From NCBI GenBank assembly GCA_044359525.1, contig JBIKLY010000008.1, positions 1 to 60,188 on the forward strand: a stretch of DNA of 60,188 nt, written 5' to 3'. A program made the translations under genes and the position numbers. Below the pieces are notes generated by a model. The model was not told the origin of the DNA and searched no databases. It saw only the letters and a list, made by a program, of their open reading frames with translations. Origin of the DNA: CAJBIL01 sp044359525 (GTDB taxonomy: Bacteria > Pseudomonadota > Gammaproteobacteria > Burkholderiales > Rhodocyclaceae). Of the stretch, positions 1-7,887 are shown in pieces (the stretch's first letter is position 1; each line of letters opens with the position of its first letter).

Positions 1-1172
1 ATGAAGCCGGCGGCATCCTTCTGATCGTAGGCGCCGGCATCGTCCTCGAAAGTGGCGATGGTCGGGTCGAACAGCGAGTCGGTCTTCGAATCGCGACCGG
101 TGACGATGACGTTGCCCTTGTAGAGCTTGACGCGAACCCAGCCGTTAACCGTCTTCTGCGTATCGTCGATCAGGGTCTGCAACGCGCGGCGCTCCGGGCT
201 CCACCAGTAGCCGTTGTACACCAGGCTGGCGTAGCGCGGCATCAGGTCATCCTTGAGGTGGGCGACTTCACGGTCGAGGGTGATCGACTCGATGGCGCGG
301 TGGGCGCGCAGCAGGATGGTGCCGCCAGGGGTTTCGTAGCAGCCGCGCGACTTCATGCCGACATAGCGGTTCTCGACGAGGTCAAGGCGACCGATACCGT
401 GCTTGCCGCCAAGCTGGTTGAGCAGCGCGAGCAGTTCATGCGCTGGCATACGCTGGCCGTTGATCGAAACCAGATCACCCTTCTCGAATTCGAGGTCGAG
501 GTACTCGGCCGCATCAGGCGCGGCTTCCGGCGACACCGTCCAGCGCCACATCGACTCTTCCGCTTCGGCCGCCGGGTCTTCGAGGTGGCGGCCTTCGTAG
601 CTGATGTGCAGCAGGTTGGCATCCATCGAGTAGGGCGAGCCGCCGGCCTTGTGCTTCATCTCGACCGGAATGCCGTGTTGCTCGGCGTAGGCAAGCAGCT
701 TCTCGCGCGACAGCAGATCCCACTCGCGCCACGGGGCGATGACCTTGATGCCGGGTTTCAGCGCATAGGCACCGAGTTCGAAGCGCACCTGGTCGTTGCC
801 TTTGCCGGTGGCGCCATGCGAGATGGCATCGGCGTTGGTCAGATTGGTGATGTCGATCAGACGCTTGGCAATCAGCGGACGCGCGATCGACGTGCCAAGC
901 AGGTATTCACCTTCATAGACAGTGTTGGCACGGAACATCGGGAAAACAAAATCGCGGACAAATTCTTCGCGCAGGTCGTCGATGAAGATGTTCTCCGGCT
1001 TGATGCCGAACTGCAGCGCCTTGGCACGCGCCGGCTCGAGCTCTTCGCCTTGACCAAGATCGGCGGTAAAAGTGACGACTTCACACTGATAGGTGTCCTG
1101 CAACCACTTCAGGATGACGGAGGTATCGAGACCACCGGAATAGGCCAGCACTGCTTTCTTGATGTCGCTCAT
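1..1172 (-). CDS. argG: Argininosuccinate synthase (partial, C-terminus outside window)
   Basis: Joins citrulline and aspartate with ATP in the penultimate step of arginine synthesis (cytoplasm). About 390 residues are visible; the family is slightly over 400, so only a short C-terminal tail lies beyond the window edge. The N-type ATP-pyrophosphatase loop AYSGGLDTS is at residues 10-18, and the family stretches SIARPLIAKR and ATGKGNDQVRFE follow. The ATG at 1172 follows the argF stop by 18 bp, so it is the last visible gene of an argD-argF-argG operon. Identity is secure; only the end is unseen. Confidence 0.96.
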   Translation of the reverse strand, partial: MSDIKKAVLAYSGGLDTSVILKWLQDTYQCEVVTFTADLGQGEELEPARAKALQFGIKPENIFIDDLREEFVRDFVFPMFRANTVYEGEYLLGTSIARPLIAKRLIDITNLTNADAISHGATGKGNDQVRFELGAYALKPGIKVIAPWREWDLLSREKLLAYAEQHGIPVEMKHKAGGSPYSMDANLLHISYEGRHLEDPAAEAEESMWRWTVSPEAAPDAAEYLDLEFEKGDLVSINGQRMPAHELLALLNQLGGKHGIGRLDLVENRYVGMKSRGCYETPGGTILLRAHRAIESITLDREVAHLKDDLMPRYASLVYNGYWWSPERRALQTLIDDTQKTVNGWVRVKLYKGNVIVTGRDSKTDSLFDPTIATFEDDAGAYDQKDAAGF

Positions 1173-1190
1173 CGTAATTCCCGGCAAAAA

Positions 1191-2114
1191 TTAAATATTG
1201 ACGCGACCGAGGAGCAAATACTCCATCAGCGCTTTTTGTACGTGCAGGCGATTCTCCGCCTCTTCCCAGACGACGCTCTGCGGGCCGTCGATCACCTCGG
1301 CCGAAACTTCCTCGCCGCGGTGCGCCGGCAGGCAGTGCATGAACACCGCTTCCGGACGGGCGACGCGCATCATTTCGGCGTCGACCTGCCAGTCGGCGAA
1401 GTCGCGCATGCGCTCTTCGTTTTCGGCTTCAAAGCCCATCGAGGTCCACACGTCGGTGGTCACCAGATCGGCGTCCTTGGCCGCTTCCATCGGGTCGACA
1501 AACTGCTCGAAATGATCGTTGCCATAGAGACCGGCGCGTTCGGCTTCAACTTCATAACCCGGCGGGGTCGACACATGCACGTTGAAATCGAGCACCTCAG
1601 CGGCCTGCAGCCAAGTGTTGCAGACGTTATTCGAATCACCGATCCAGGCCACCGTCTTGCCCTGAATCGGCCCACGCTTTTCAATGAAGGTAAAGATGTC
1701 AGCCAGGATCTGGCACGGGTGATATTCGTTGGTCAGGCCGTTGATCACCGGTACGCGCGAATTGGCGGCGAAGCGCTCGATGATCTCCTGTTCGAAGGTG
1801 CGGATCATCACCACGTCGCTCATCCGCGAAATCACCTGCGCCGCATCTTCGACCGGTTCGCCGCGCCCAAGTTGCGAATCGCGCGTATTGAGGTAGATCG
1901 CCGAGCCGCCAAGCTGCTGCATACCGGCCTCGAACGAAAGGCGCGTACGCGTGCTGGCCTTCTCGAAAATCATCACCAGCGTGCGGTCATTGAGCGGCCA
2001 GTACTGCTGGTAGGATTTGAACTGTGCCTTGATCCAGCGCGAACGCTCGAACAGATAATCGAACTCGGCGCGCGTAAAATCCTTGAACTGCAGGAAATGT
2101 TTAACCGGGTTCAT
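1191..2114 (-). CDS. argF: Ornithine carbamoyltransferase
   Basis: Transfers the carbamoyl group from carbamoyl phosphate to ornithine to give citrulline. The 307-residue protein has the carbamoyl-phosphate motif STRTR at residues 54-58, the HPCQILAD motif mid-protein, and the ornithine-site HCLPAHRGEE near the C-terminus. A longer reading from 2135 is possible, but the ATG at 2114 has an AAGGAG-type ribosome site just upstream and gives the usual family N-terminus (MNPVKHFLQF). It starts 10 bp after argD and ends 18 bp before argG, so the three are probably co-transcribed. Confidence 0.97.
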   Translation of the reverse strand: MNPVKHFLQFKDFTRAEFDYLFERSRWIKAQFKSYQQYWPLNDRTLVMIFEKASTRTRLSFEAGMQQLGGSAIYLNTRDSQLGRGEPVEDAAQVISRMSDVVMIRTFEQEIIERFAANSRVPVINGLTNEYHPCQILADIFTFIEKRGPIQGKTVAWIGDSNNVCNTWLQAAEVLDFNVHVSTPPGYEVEAERAGLYGNDHFEQFVDPMEAAKDADLVTTDVWTSMGFEAENEERMRDFADWQVDAEMMRVARPEAVFMHCLPAHRGEEVSAEVIDGPQSVVWEEAENRLHVQKALMEYLLLGRVNI

Positions 2115-2124
2115 AGGCGCTCCT

Positions 2125-3297
2125 TCAGGCCGCAAGAAAATCGCGGATCAGCGTCGACAGGCGGTTGACCAGTTCACGGCCTTCGTCGGCGCTGAAGGTC
2201 AACGGCGGCAACAGACGAACGACCTTATCCGCCGTCACGTTGATCAGCAGACCGGCGTCCAGACCACGCATCACCAGTTCGCCACACGGGCGGTCAAGTT
2301 CGATACCGATCATCAGCCCCTGCCCGCGGATATCGACGACACCAGCGGCATCTGCCAGCGCCTGCGCCAGACCCTCGCGAATCAGCAAACCAACCAACTC
2401 GGCATTGGCCATCAAGCCATCTTTTTCAATCACATTAATGGTCGTCAGCGCGGCAGTCGTTGCCAGCTGATTGCCACCGAAGGTCGAACCATGGTTGCCC
2501 GGCTTGAACAGGCCAGCGGCCTTGCCGGCCGTAATGCAGGCGCCGATCGGCACACCGCTGCCGAGTCCCTTGGCCAGCGTCGCCACATCCGGAATGATGC
2601 CGGCGTGCTGAAAACCGAACCAGGTGCCGGTGCGGCCCATGCCACACTGCACCTCATCACATATCAACAGCCAGCCCTGCTCGTCGCAGAAGGCACGTAA
2701 GCCGCGCTGGAATTCAACATCAGCGATATTGATACCCCCCTCGCCCTGGACAATTTCAAGCATCACGGCAACAACGTTCTTGTTGTGCCCGGCAATCGCG
2801 CGGATCGCCGCCAGATCGTTGTAGGGCACACGGACAAAACCGGAAACAAGCGGCTCGAAACCGGCCTGCGCCTTGCGATTGCCGGTTGCCGAAAGCGTCG
2901 CCATGGTGCGCCCATGAAACGCCTTCTCCATGACGATGATCGCCGGGCTGTCGATGCCGTTCTGGTGACCAAAAAAGCGTGCCAGCTTGATCGCCGCCTC
3001 GTTCGCTTCGCAACCCGAGTTGCAGAAAAAAACCTCCTGCATACCGGCGAGCGCCGCCAGCTTGTCAGCGAGTTGCTCCTGCTGTGGCATACGGTAGAGA
3101 TTCGAGGTGTGCAGGACGCGGCCGGCCTGCGCAGCGATGGCCGTGACCAGTTTCGGGTGGTTGTGCCCAAGGGTCGAAACGGCAATCCCCGACAGCGCAT
3201 CGAGATAACGCTTGCCGTCGGTGTCGGTAATCCAGCTCCCATCGCCATGACTGAAGGCAACGGGAAGCCTAGCGTAGGTATTCATCAGGTGAGACAT
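2125..3297 (-). CDS. argD: Acetylornithine aminotransferase
   Basis: PLP-dependent class-III aminotransferase that converts N-acetylglutamate semialdehyde to N-acetylornithine; in many bacteria it also serves lysine synthesis. The 390-residue length is typical. Seen: the cofactor aspartate in ICDEVQCGMGRTG and the Schiff-base lysine in ATLAKGLGSG. First gene of the argD-argF-argG run; the gap to the divergent ParA-like gene (about 200 bp) should hold the operon promoter. An AGGGGT ribosome site precedes the ATG at 3297. A second ATG four codons in is a possible alternative start. Confidence 0.96.
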   Translation of the reverse strand: MSHLMNTYARLPVAFSHGDGSWITDTDGKRYLDALSGIAVSTLGHNHPKLVTAIAAQAGRVLHTSNLYRMPQQEQLADKLAALAGMQEVFFCNSGCEANEAAIKLARFFGHQNGIDSPAIIVMEKAFHGRTMATLSATGNRKAQAGFEPLVSGFVRVPYNDLAAIRAIAGHNKNVVAVMLEIVQGEGGINIADVEFQRGLRAFCDEQGWLLICDEVQCGMGRTGTWFGFQHAGIIPDVATLAKGLGSGVPIGACITAGKAAGLFKPGNHGSTFGGNQLATTAALTTINVIEKDGLMANAELVGLLIREGLAQALADAAGVVDIRGQGLMIGIELDRPCGELVMRGLDAGLLINVTADKVVRLLPPLTFSADEGRELVNRLSTLIRDFLAA

Positions 3298-3495
3298 AAA
3301 CTACCCCTGGTGGAGGCTCTGAAACTGAAACGGCGGCTTGCGCCGCCGGAGTATTCACGCACTTGCGCGCTTGAATTACGCGTCGCAAAGGCTTGTGTAA
3401 CGGCCGTGCGAGGGGTGGAATCTTAAGGGAAAATCAACGCATTGTATATAAGCATGCACACCGCGCGCGAGTCTGCCAACACGTTACAATGCGGT

Positions 3496-4266
3496 ATGCG
3501 AATTGCTGTATTCAACCAAAAAGGTGGCGTCGGCAAGACCACAACGACGCTCAACCTCGCCGCCGCCGCTGCCCGTGACGGTGGAAATCCCCTTCTGCTC
3601 GACCTTGACCCGCAGTGTCACCTGAGCGTGATCCACGGCTCGACACCGCTCGACTCCAGCCACAGCCTGTTCGGTTTTTACCAGGATATGCGCAGGCTGG
3701 ATGAGTTGGCGATCCCGTGGGAAGGAATCGGACGACTGATTCCATCCCACCAGCAACTGATCAAGGTCGATTCGATTTTTGGCAAGGGACCGGCGATTCT
3801 CAACAAACTGCGCACCGGGCTCGATGCCATCGATGCGTCGATGCCTGGCGATGCAACACAGAGCACGCTGATCGATTGCTGCCCCTATGTTGGCGTGCTT
3901 GCCTTGAACGCCATCTTTGCCTGCGATGTCCTGCTGATTCCGATATCCACCGATTACTTATCGCTGCAAGCGGCAGACCAGATGACCCGCACGCTGGCCA
4001 TCCTCGAACCGGTGCTCAAGCGCCGTGTTGAACGCCGCTATGTACTGACGCGCTATGCCCGGCGAAGAAAAATGAGTGAAGACGTACAAAACCGTCTGCG
4101 TGAACGCTACACAGACGAAGTTTGCCAGACAATGATTTCGGAAAATGTATCGCTCGCCGAAAGTCCGTCGCAAAACCGCGACGTCTTTACCCACAATGCG
4201 GCGAGTGCCGGCGCCAGGGACTATGCAGCGCTTTACCAGGAACTGAAGCGCCAGGGCTTCCTGTAA
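3496..4266 (+). CDS. ParA/MinD-family ATPase (orphan)
   Basis: A deviant-Walker P-loop ATPase. KGGVGKTT is at residues 9-16 of the 256-residue product, followed by LLLDLDPQC (Walker A'-like) and IDCCPYVG in the switch region. Family members segregate chromosomes or plasmids, or position complexes in the cell. No ParB gene or visible parS lies beside it, so it is not an obvious chromosome-partition parA. The chosen ATG at 3496 gives the family's usual start (MRIAVFNQKGG); an upstream in-frame ATG at 3442 would add 18 unconserved residues. It is divergent from argD. The cargo is unknown. Confidence 0.85.
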   Translation: MRIAVFNQKGGVGKTTTTLNLAAAAARDGGNPLLLDLDPQCHLSVIHGSTPLDSSHSLFGFYQDMRRLDELAIPWEGIGRLIPSHQQLIKVDSIFGKGPAILNKLRTGLDAIDASMPGDATQSTLIDCCPYVGVLALNAIFACDVLLIPISTDYLSLQAADQMTRTLAILEPVLKRRVERRYVLTRYARRRKMSEDVQNRLRERYTDEVCQTMISENVSLAESPSQNRDVFTHNAASAGARDYAALYQELKRQGFL

Positions 4267-4294
4267 CGCGAACTACAAGGGCAACGCGCCCGGT

Positions 4295-4540
4295 TCAGGC
4301 ACGCCTGGCTTGAGCCGGCTCGGAGATCAGGTCAACCACATCCTCGTAAGTCATCGGCCCGCTCCGTGGCGCCTGAATTACCAGACGTTTTGCCTCAAGA
4401 ATTTCGCAGCCCATGTAGATCTGACGCAGTTTGCGTTCGGCATCCGGCTCGTCCTTGCCAAAGATCAGCAGGTTTTCAACGACTGACCCATTTCGCGTAC
4501 GAATTCTGAAACCGTATTTTGTACTCAGTGCAGGCTGCAT
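4295..4540 (-). CDS. Conserved small protein of unknown function
   Basis: An 81-residue basic/amphipathic protein that I do not recognise by family. It has no signal peptide or membrane segment, and has a central LRQIYMGCEILEAKR stretch. A plausible ribosome site (AAAGGTG) lies about 5 nt before the ATG at 4540. It converges on the ParA-like gene with a 28-bp gap and is divergent from the DUF3579 gene. Codon use matches the neighbours, so I take it as real, but no function can be assigned. Confidence 0.65.
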   Translation of the reverse strand: MQPALSTKYGFRIRTRNGSVVENLLIFGKDEPDAERKLRQIYMGCEILEAKRLVIQAPRSGPMTYEDVVDLISEPAQARRA

Positions 4541-4782
4541 AAAAACACCTTTGTATCAACCAGATGTGCTGACTATATGCAGTAAATTCTCAAAATGCAA
4601 GACAGACCCGGCATTTTGCAAGCCCGGTGTAAGGGAAGGCGCGCATGATGGCTCGCAAAGGCACACCGAGCGGGCAACGGCCGGCGAAGATGGCGTCTTT
4701 CTGTTAGAATTCGGACGCCCCTGATAAAACAGGGTTCAACGACAATAATTCACGGCGCACGTCGCCGGGACATCGCCGAGAC

Positions 4783-5103
4783 ATGAGCATTTCGTCGAAC
4801 AACACCTTCATCATCGTCGGCCTGACCAACGAAGGAAAAAAATTCCGCCCGAGCGACTGGGCCGAACGTCTGTGCGGCGTTTTGTCCGCTTTCGGCGCCG
4901 AGAAGAAAATGAAATACTCGCCGTATGTCGGCCCCGGCGAGTACAACGGCGACAAGGCCGTTTTCGTCGAAGGCCTGCTCTACGAGGTCGAGCCGATGGC
5001 CTATCGCTTCATCCTCAACTTCGCGCAGGACAACGATTTACAGGTCATTGAAGGCGTTTGCCCGATTGATGGCAAGGACAAAAAAACCGACTCGCCGCAA
5101 TAG
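4783..5103 (+). CDS. DUF3579 family protein
   Basis: A 106-residue soluble protein with the DUF3579 signature (IIVGLTNEGKKFRPSDWAER near the N-terminus, then MKYSPYV and CPIDGKD near the end). The family is essentially confined to Betaproteobacteria and usually lies near arginine genes and rpsT, as here. Biochemical role unknown. It ends at a strong hairpin (5116-5161) shared with convergent rpsT. Confidence 0.88.
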   Translation: MSISSNNTFIIVGLTNEGKKFRPSDWAERLCGVLSAFGAEKKMKYSPYVGPGEYNGDKAVFVEGLLYEVEPMAYRFILNFAQDNDLQVIEGVCPIDGKDKKTDSPQ

Positions 5104-5115
5104 CCCAAACAACAA

Positions 5116-5161
5116 GCGGAAATAAAAAACGGCGCTCGAAAGCGCCGTTTTTTATTTCCGC
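5116..5161. terminator. Bidirectional intrinsic terminator
   Basis: Two perfect 21-bp inverted arms (5116-5136 and 5141-5161) around a CGAA tetraloop. The GC-rich core GGCGCT/AGCGCC is flanked by A-runs and T-runs on both sides, so it can terminate both the DUF3579 gene and rpsT. Confidence 0.93.
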
Positions 5162-5170
5162 AAGAAGCAA

Positions 5171-5437
5171 TCAGGCAGCAAGCGCCTTGATCTGGGCCGA
5201 CAGGCGGCTCTTATGGCGCGAGGCCTTATTCTTGTGGATGATCTTCTTGTCGGCGATGCGGTCAAGCACCGAGACCGACTCTTGATAAATACTTTGAGCA
5301 GCAGCCTTGTCGCCAGCCACAATCGCCTTTTGAACACGCTTTACAGCCGTACGCAAAGTCGAGCGCAGGCTAGCGTTATGGGCGCGTTGCTTGACGGATT
5401 GACGGGCACGCTTGCGGGCTTGTGCGCTGTTGGCCAT
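5171..5437 (-). CDS. rpsT: 30S ribosomal protein S20
   Basis: Small basic ribosomal protein of 88 residues beginning MANSAQARKRARQ, binding 16S rRNA in the small subunit. Length, composition and the C-terminal HKNKASRHKSRL stretch are typical. It is a single-gene unit with its own strong promoter (5483-5511) and a bidirectional terminator. Divergent from murJ, a common arrangement in Betaproteobacteria. Confidence 0.98.
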   Translation of the reverse strand: MANSAQARKRARQSVKQRAHNASLRSTLRTAVKRVQKAIVAGDKAAAQSIYQESVSVLDRIADKKIIHKNKASRHKSRLSAQIKALAA

Positions 5438-5482
5438 GAATATTCGTTCCTAAAAAGCGATTGGGTGAATCGAAAACGCGCA

Positions 5483-5511
5483 ATTATACGGATCTCGGCC
5501 AGTTAATGCAA
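5483..5511 (-). promoter_or_regulatory. Sigma-70 promoter of rpsT
   Basis: On the minus strand TTGCAT (5506-5511) and a perfect TATAAT (5483-5488) are separated by exactly 17 bp. It is about 45 bp upstream of the rpsT start, as expected for a strong ribosomal-protein promoter. Confidence 0.88.
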
Positions 5512-5621
5512 GCCGAGTTTTCAACAAACAGATTGGCGCTGTCGTGATGCTGCCGTTCTCCTTCCGCAGCTAAGCGGCTAAGATGGCGACTTTCGCGCTA
5601 TGCATGGCACAAGACCAATAA

Positions 5622-7160
5622 ATGAACCTGCTTAAAGCTCTCGCCACCGTCAGCGGCATGACCCTGCTCTCGCGCATCCTGGGTTTTGTGCGCGATTTCG
5701 TCATTGCGCGCACCTTCGGTGCCGGGATGCTGACCGACGCTTTTTTTGTCGCTTTCAAACTGCCCAACCTGCTGCGCCGTCTATTTGCCGAAGGCGCTTT
5801 CTCGCAGGCGTTCGTGCCGGTGCTTGGTGAATACAAGAACAAACTTGGCGAGGTTGAGACGAAACGGCTGGTTGATCACGTTGCTACCCTGCTTTTTTTG
5901 ATTCTGCTGGCAGTCACCGTGCTTGGCATGGTGGCTGCACCGCTGCTGGTTTATATCTCGGCACCAGGCTTCGCTGCCGAAGCCGACAAATTCGCTTTGA
6001 CCGTCGTACTGACGCGTATCACCTTCCCTTACATTCTGTTCATGTCACTTGTGGCGCTGGCTGGCGGCGTGCTCAACACGTGGAGCCGCTTTGCCGTACC
6101 GGCATTTACACCAGTGCTGCTCAACGTGTCTTTCATCGCCATGGCGCTCTTCGCGGCGCCGTACTTCGATCCGCCAGTCATGGTGCTGGGCTGGGCGGTG
6201 TTTCTCGGCGGCCTGCTGCAACTGACCTTCCAGATCCCACACCTGAAACGTATCGGCATGTTGCCGCGCTTTTCATTCGACTGGAAAGACGAAGGCGTGC
6301 GCCGCATTCTCAAACTGATGGCACCCGCAGTGCTCGGCGTCTCGGTGGCGCAGATCAGCCTGTTGATCAACACCATCTTCGCCTCGTTTCTCGGCACCGG
6401 CAGCGTGTCGTGGCTGTATTACGCAGATCGCCTGATGGAATTCCCGGCCGGCATGCTCGGTGCGGCGCTCGGTACCATCCTGCTGCCCTCGCTGGCCAAA
6501 TACCATGCAGACGAAAAGCACGAGGAATACTCGAAACTGCTCGACTGGGGCCTGCGCCTGACCTTGCTGCTTGCGGCGCCGGCAGCATTGGCGCTGGCAA
6601 TCATTGCCATACCCCTGATTACCACTCTGTTCCATCACGGCGCCTTTACTGCTGTCGATGTATTCAAAACACGTGATGCGCTGGTGGCCTACAGTATCGG
6701 GCTGCTTGGCCTGATTCTGGTCAAGGTGCTGGCGCCGGGTTTTTATGCGCGACAGAACGTACGCACACCGGTCAAAATCGCGCTGCTCTCGCTCTTTGTC
6801 ACGCAGATCCTCAACCTGTCGCTGATCGGCTGGTTACAGCATGCCGGACTGGCCCTGTCGATCGGCCTTGCGGCCTGCCTCAATGCAGCGCTGCTTTATC
6901 GCGGCCTGCGCCAGCACGACATCTACACGCCGCGGCCCGGCTGGCCGGCGTTCTACACCAAGCTGACAGTCGCCATGCTGGTGATGGGTGTTGCCCTGTG
7001 GTTTGCCGTCGGTGAGAACGCTGACTGGCTACGCTGGGGAGCACTGGAACGTCTGCTACGCCTTTCAGCCATTGTCGGTTTTGGTGGAAGCACTTATTTC
7101 GCTACACTATGGCTAACAGGATTCCGCTTGAACGATTTCAAGCGGCGCGCAGCTGAATAA
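5622..7160 (+). CDS. murJ: Lipid II flippase MurJ
   Basis: MOP-superfamily inner-membrane protein that flips lipid II to the periplasm for peptidoglycan synthesis. The 512-residue product has the conserved start (TLLSRILGFVRD, then RTFGAG and FRLF-type FKLPNLLRRLFAEGAF), and hydrophobic segments run along its length, matching the usual 14-helix fold. It is divergent from rpsT. The following PEBP-family gene begins 30 bp downstream and may be co-transcribed. Confidence 0.96.
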   Translation: MNLLKALATVSGMTLLSRILGFVRDFVIARTFGAGMLTDAFFVAFKLPNLLRRLFAEGAFSQAFVPVLGEYKNKLGEVETKRLVDHVATLLFLILLAVTVLGMVAAPLLVYISAPGFAAEADKFALTVVLTRITFPYILFMSLVALAGGVLNTWSRFAVPAFTPVLLNVSFIAMALFAAPYFDPPVMVLGWAVFLGGLLQLTFQIPHLKRIGMLPRFSFDWKDEGVRRILKLMAPAVLGVSVAQISLLINTIFASFLGTGSVSWLYYADRLMEFPAGMLGAALGTILLPSLAKYHADEKHEEYSKLLDWGLRLTLLLAAPAALALAIIAIPLITTLFHHGAFTAVDVFKTRDALVAYSIGLLGLILVKVLAPGFYARQNVRTPVKIALLSLFVTQILNLSLIGWLQHAGLALSIGLAACLNAALLYRGLRQHDIYTPRPGWPAFYTKLTVAMLVMGVALWFAVGENADWLRWGALERLLRLSAIVGFGGSTYFATLWLTGFRLNDFKRRAAE

Positions 7161-7190
7161 CCAAACAGAAATCCACGAGGAGGCGCAACG

Positions 7191-7820
7191 ATGAAACTGA
7201 CCAGCAATGGCTTCAACGATGGACAGAGAATTCCGGGAGACTTTGCTTTCTGCACGCCAGACCCGGCACACCACGTCTGCCTCGGCAAGAACCTCAACCC
7301 GCAACTCGGCTGGCAGGATGTACCGACAGGCACACAGTCCTTCGCCATCATCTGTTGCGATCCGGACGTGCCGAGCAAGGGCGATGACGTCAATCAGGAA
7401 GGCCGTAGCGTGCCGGCAGCGCTGCCACGCGTCGACTTCTTTCACTGGGTATTGTTTGACCTGCCGGCCAGCCTCAAGGAAATCAGGCAGGGCGAATTCT
7501 CGAACGATGTGACGCCTCGCGGCAAACCCGGCCCGGCCGCACCACACAGTGCGCGTCAGGGAATCAACGACTACACCGGCTGGTTCAATGGCGACAACGA
7601 CATGCGCGGTGACTACTACGGCTACGACGGCCCCTGCCCGCCATGGAATGACGAAATCCGCCATCGCTACGTATTCACGCTCTTCGCCCTTGATGTGGCA
7701 AAGCTGCCGGTCGACGGCAAACTGACCGGCCAGCAGGTACGAGACGCCATGCAGGGGCATATCCTCGGCCAGGCAAGCCTGACCGGCATTTACACCCTGA
7801 ACCCGGCCGTCAAACTGTAA
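7191..7820 (+). CDS. YbhB/YbcL-family (PEBP, Raf-kinase-inhibitor-like) protein
   Basis: A 209-residue cytoplasmic protein of the phosphatidylethanolamine-binding fold. The ligand-pocket segments CCDPDVPSK, FFHWVLFDLP and YDGPCPPWNDEIRHRY are visible. Bacterial members bind small anionic ligands and their physiological role is unclear. A strong GAGGAGG site precedes the ATG. A hairpin follows at 7833-7870, where it converges on hppA. Confidence 0.9.
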   Translation: MKLTSNGFNDGQRIPGDFAFCTPDPAHHVCLGKNLNPQLGWQDVPTGTQSFAIICCDPDVPSKGDDVNQEGRSVPAALPRVDFFHWVLFDLPASLKEIRQGEFSNDVTPRGKPGPAAPHSARQGINDYTGWFNGDNDMRGDYYGYDGPCPPWNDEIRHRYVFTLFALDVAKLPVDGKLTGQQVRDAMQGHILGQASLTGIYTLNPAVKL

Positions 7821-7832
7821 TCCGGCAACACC

Positions 7833-7870
7833 AATGAAACGGGGCAGCCAAAAGGCTGCCCCGTTTCATT
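7833..7870. terminator. Hairpin between convergent genes
   Basis: A 17-bp perfect stem (7833-7849 with 7854-7870) around an AAAA loop. GC-rich core GGGGCAGCC. The flanking T/A runs are short, so termination strength is uncertain, but the position between the stops of the PEBP gene and hppA fits a shared terminator. Confidence 0.8.
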
Positions 7871-7887
7871 TAAACGACTGCGAAAGG

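Noticed and set aside
258..2168. Long plus-strand open frame opposite argF and argG
   Set aside because: It is antisense to two clear genes, has no recognisable domains and an His/Arg-rich composition typical of mirror frames in GC-rich codon-biased DNA.
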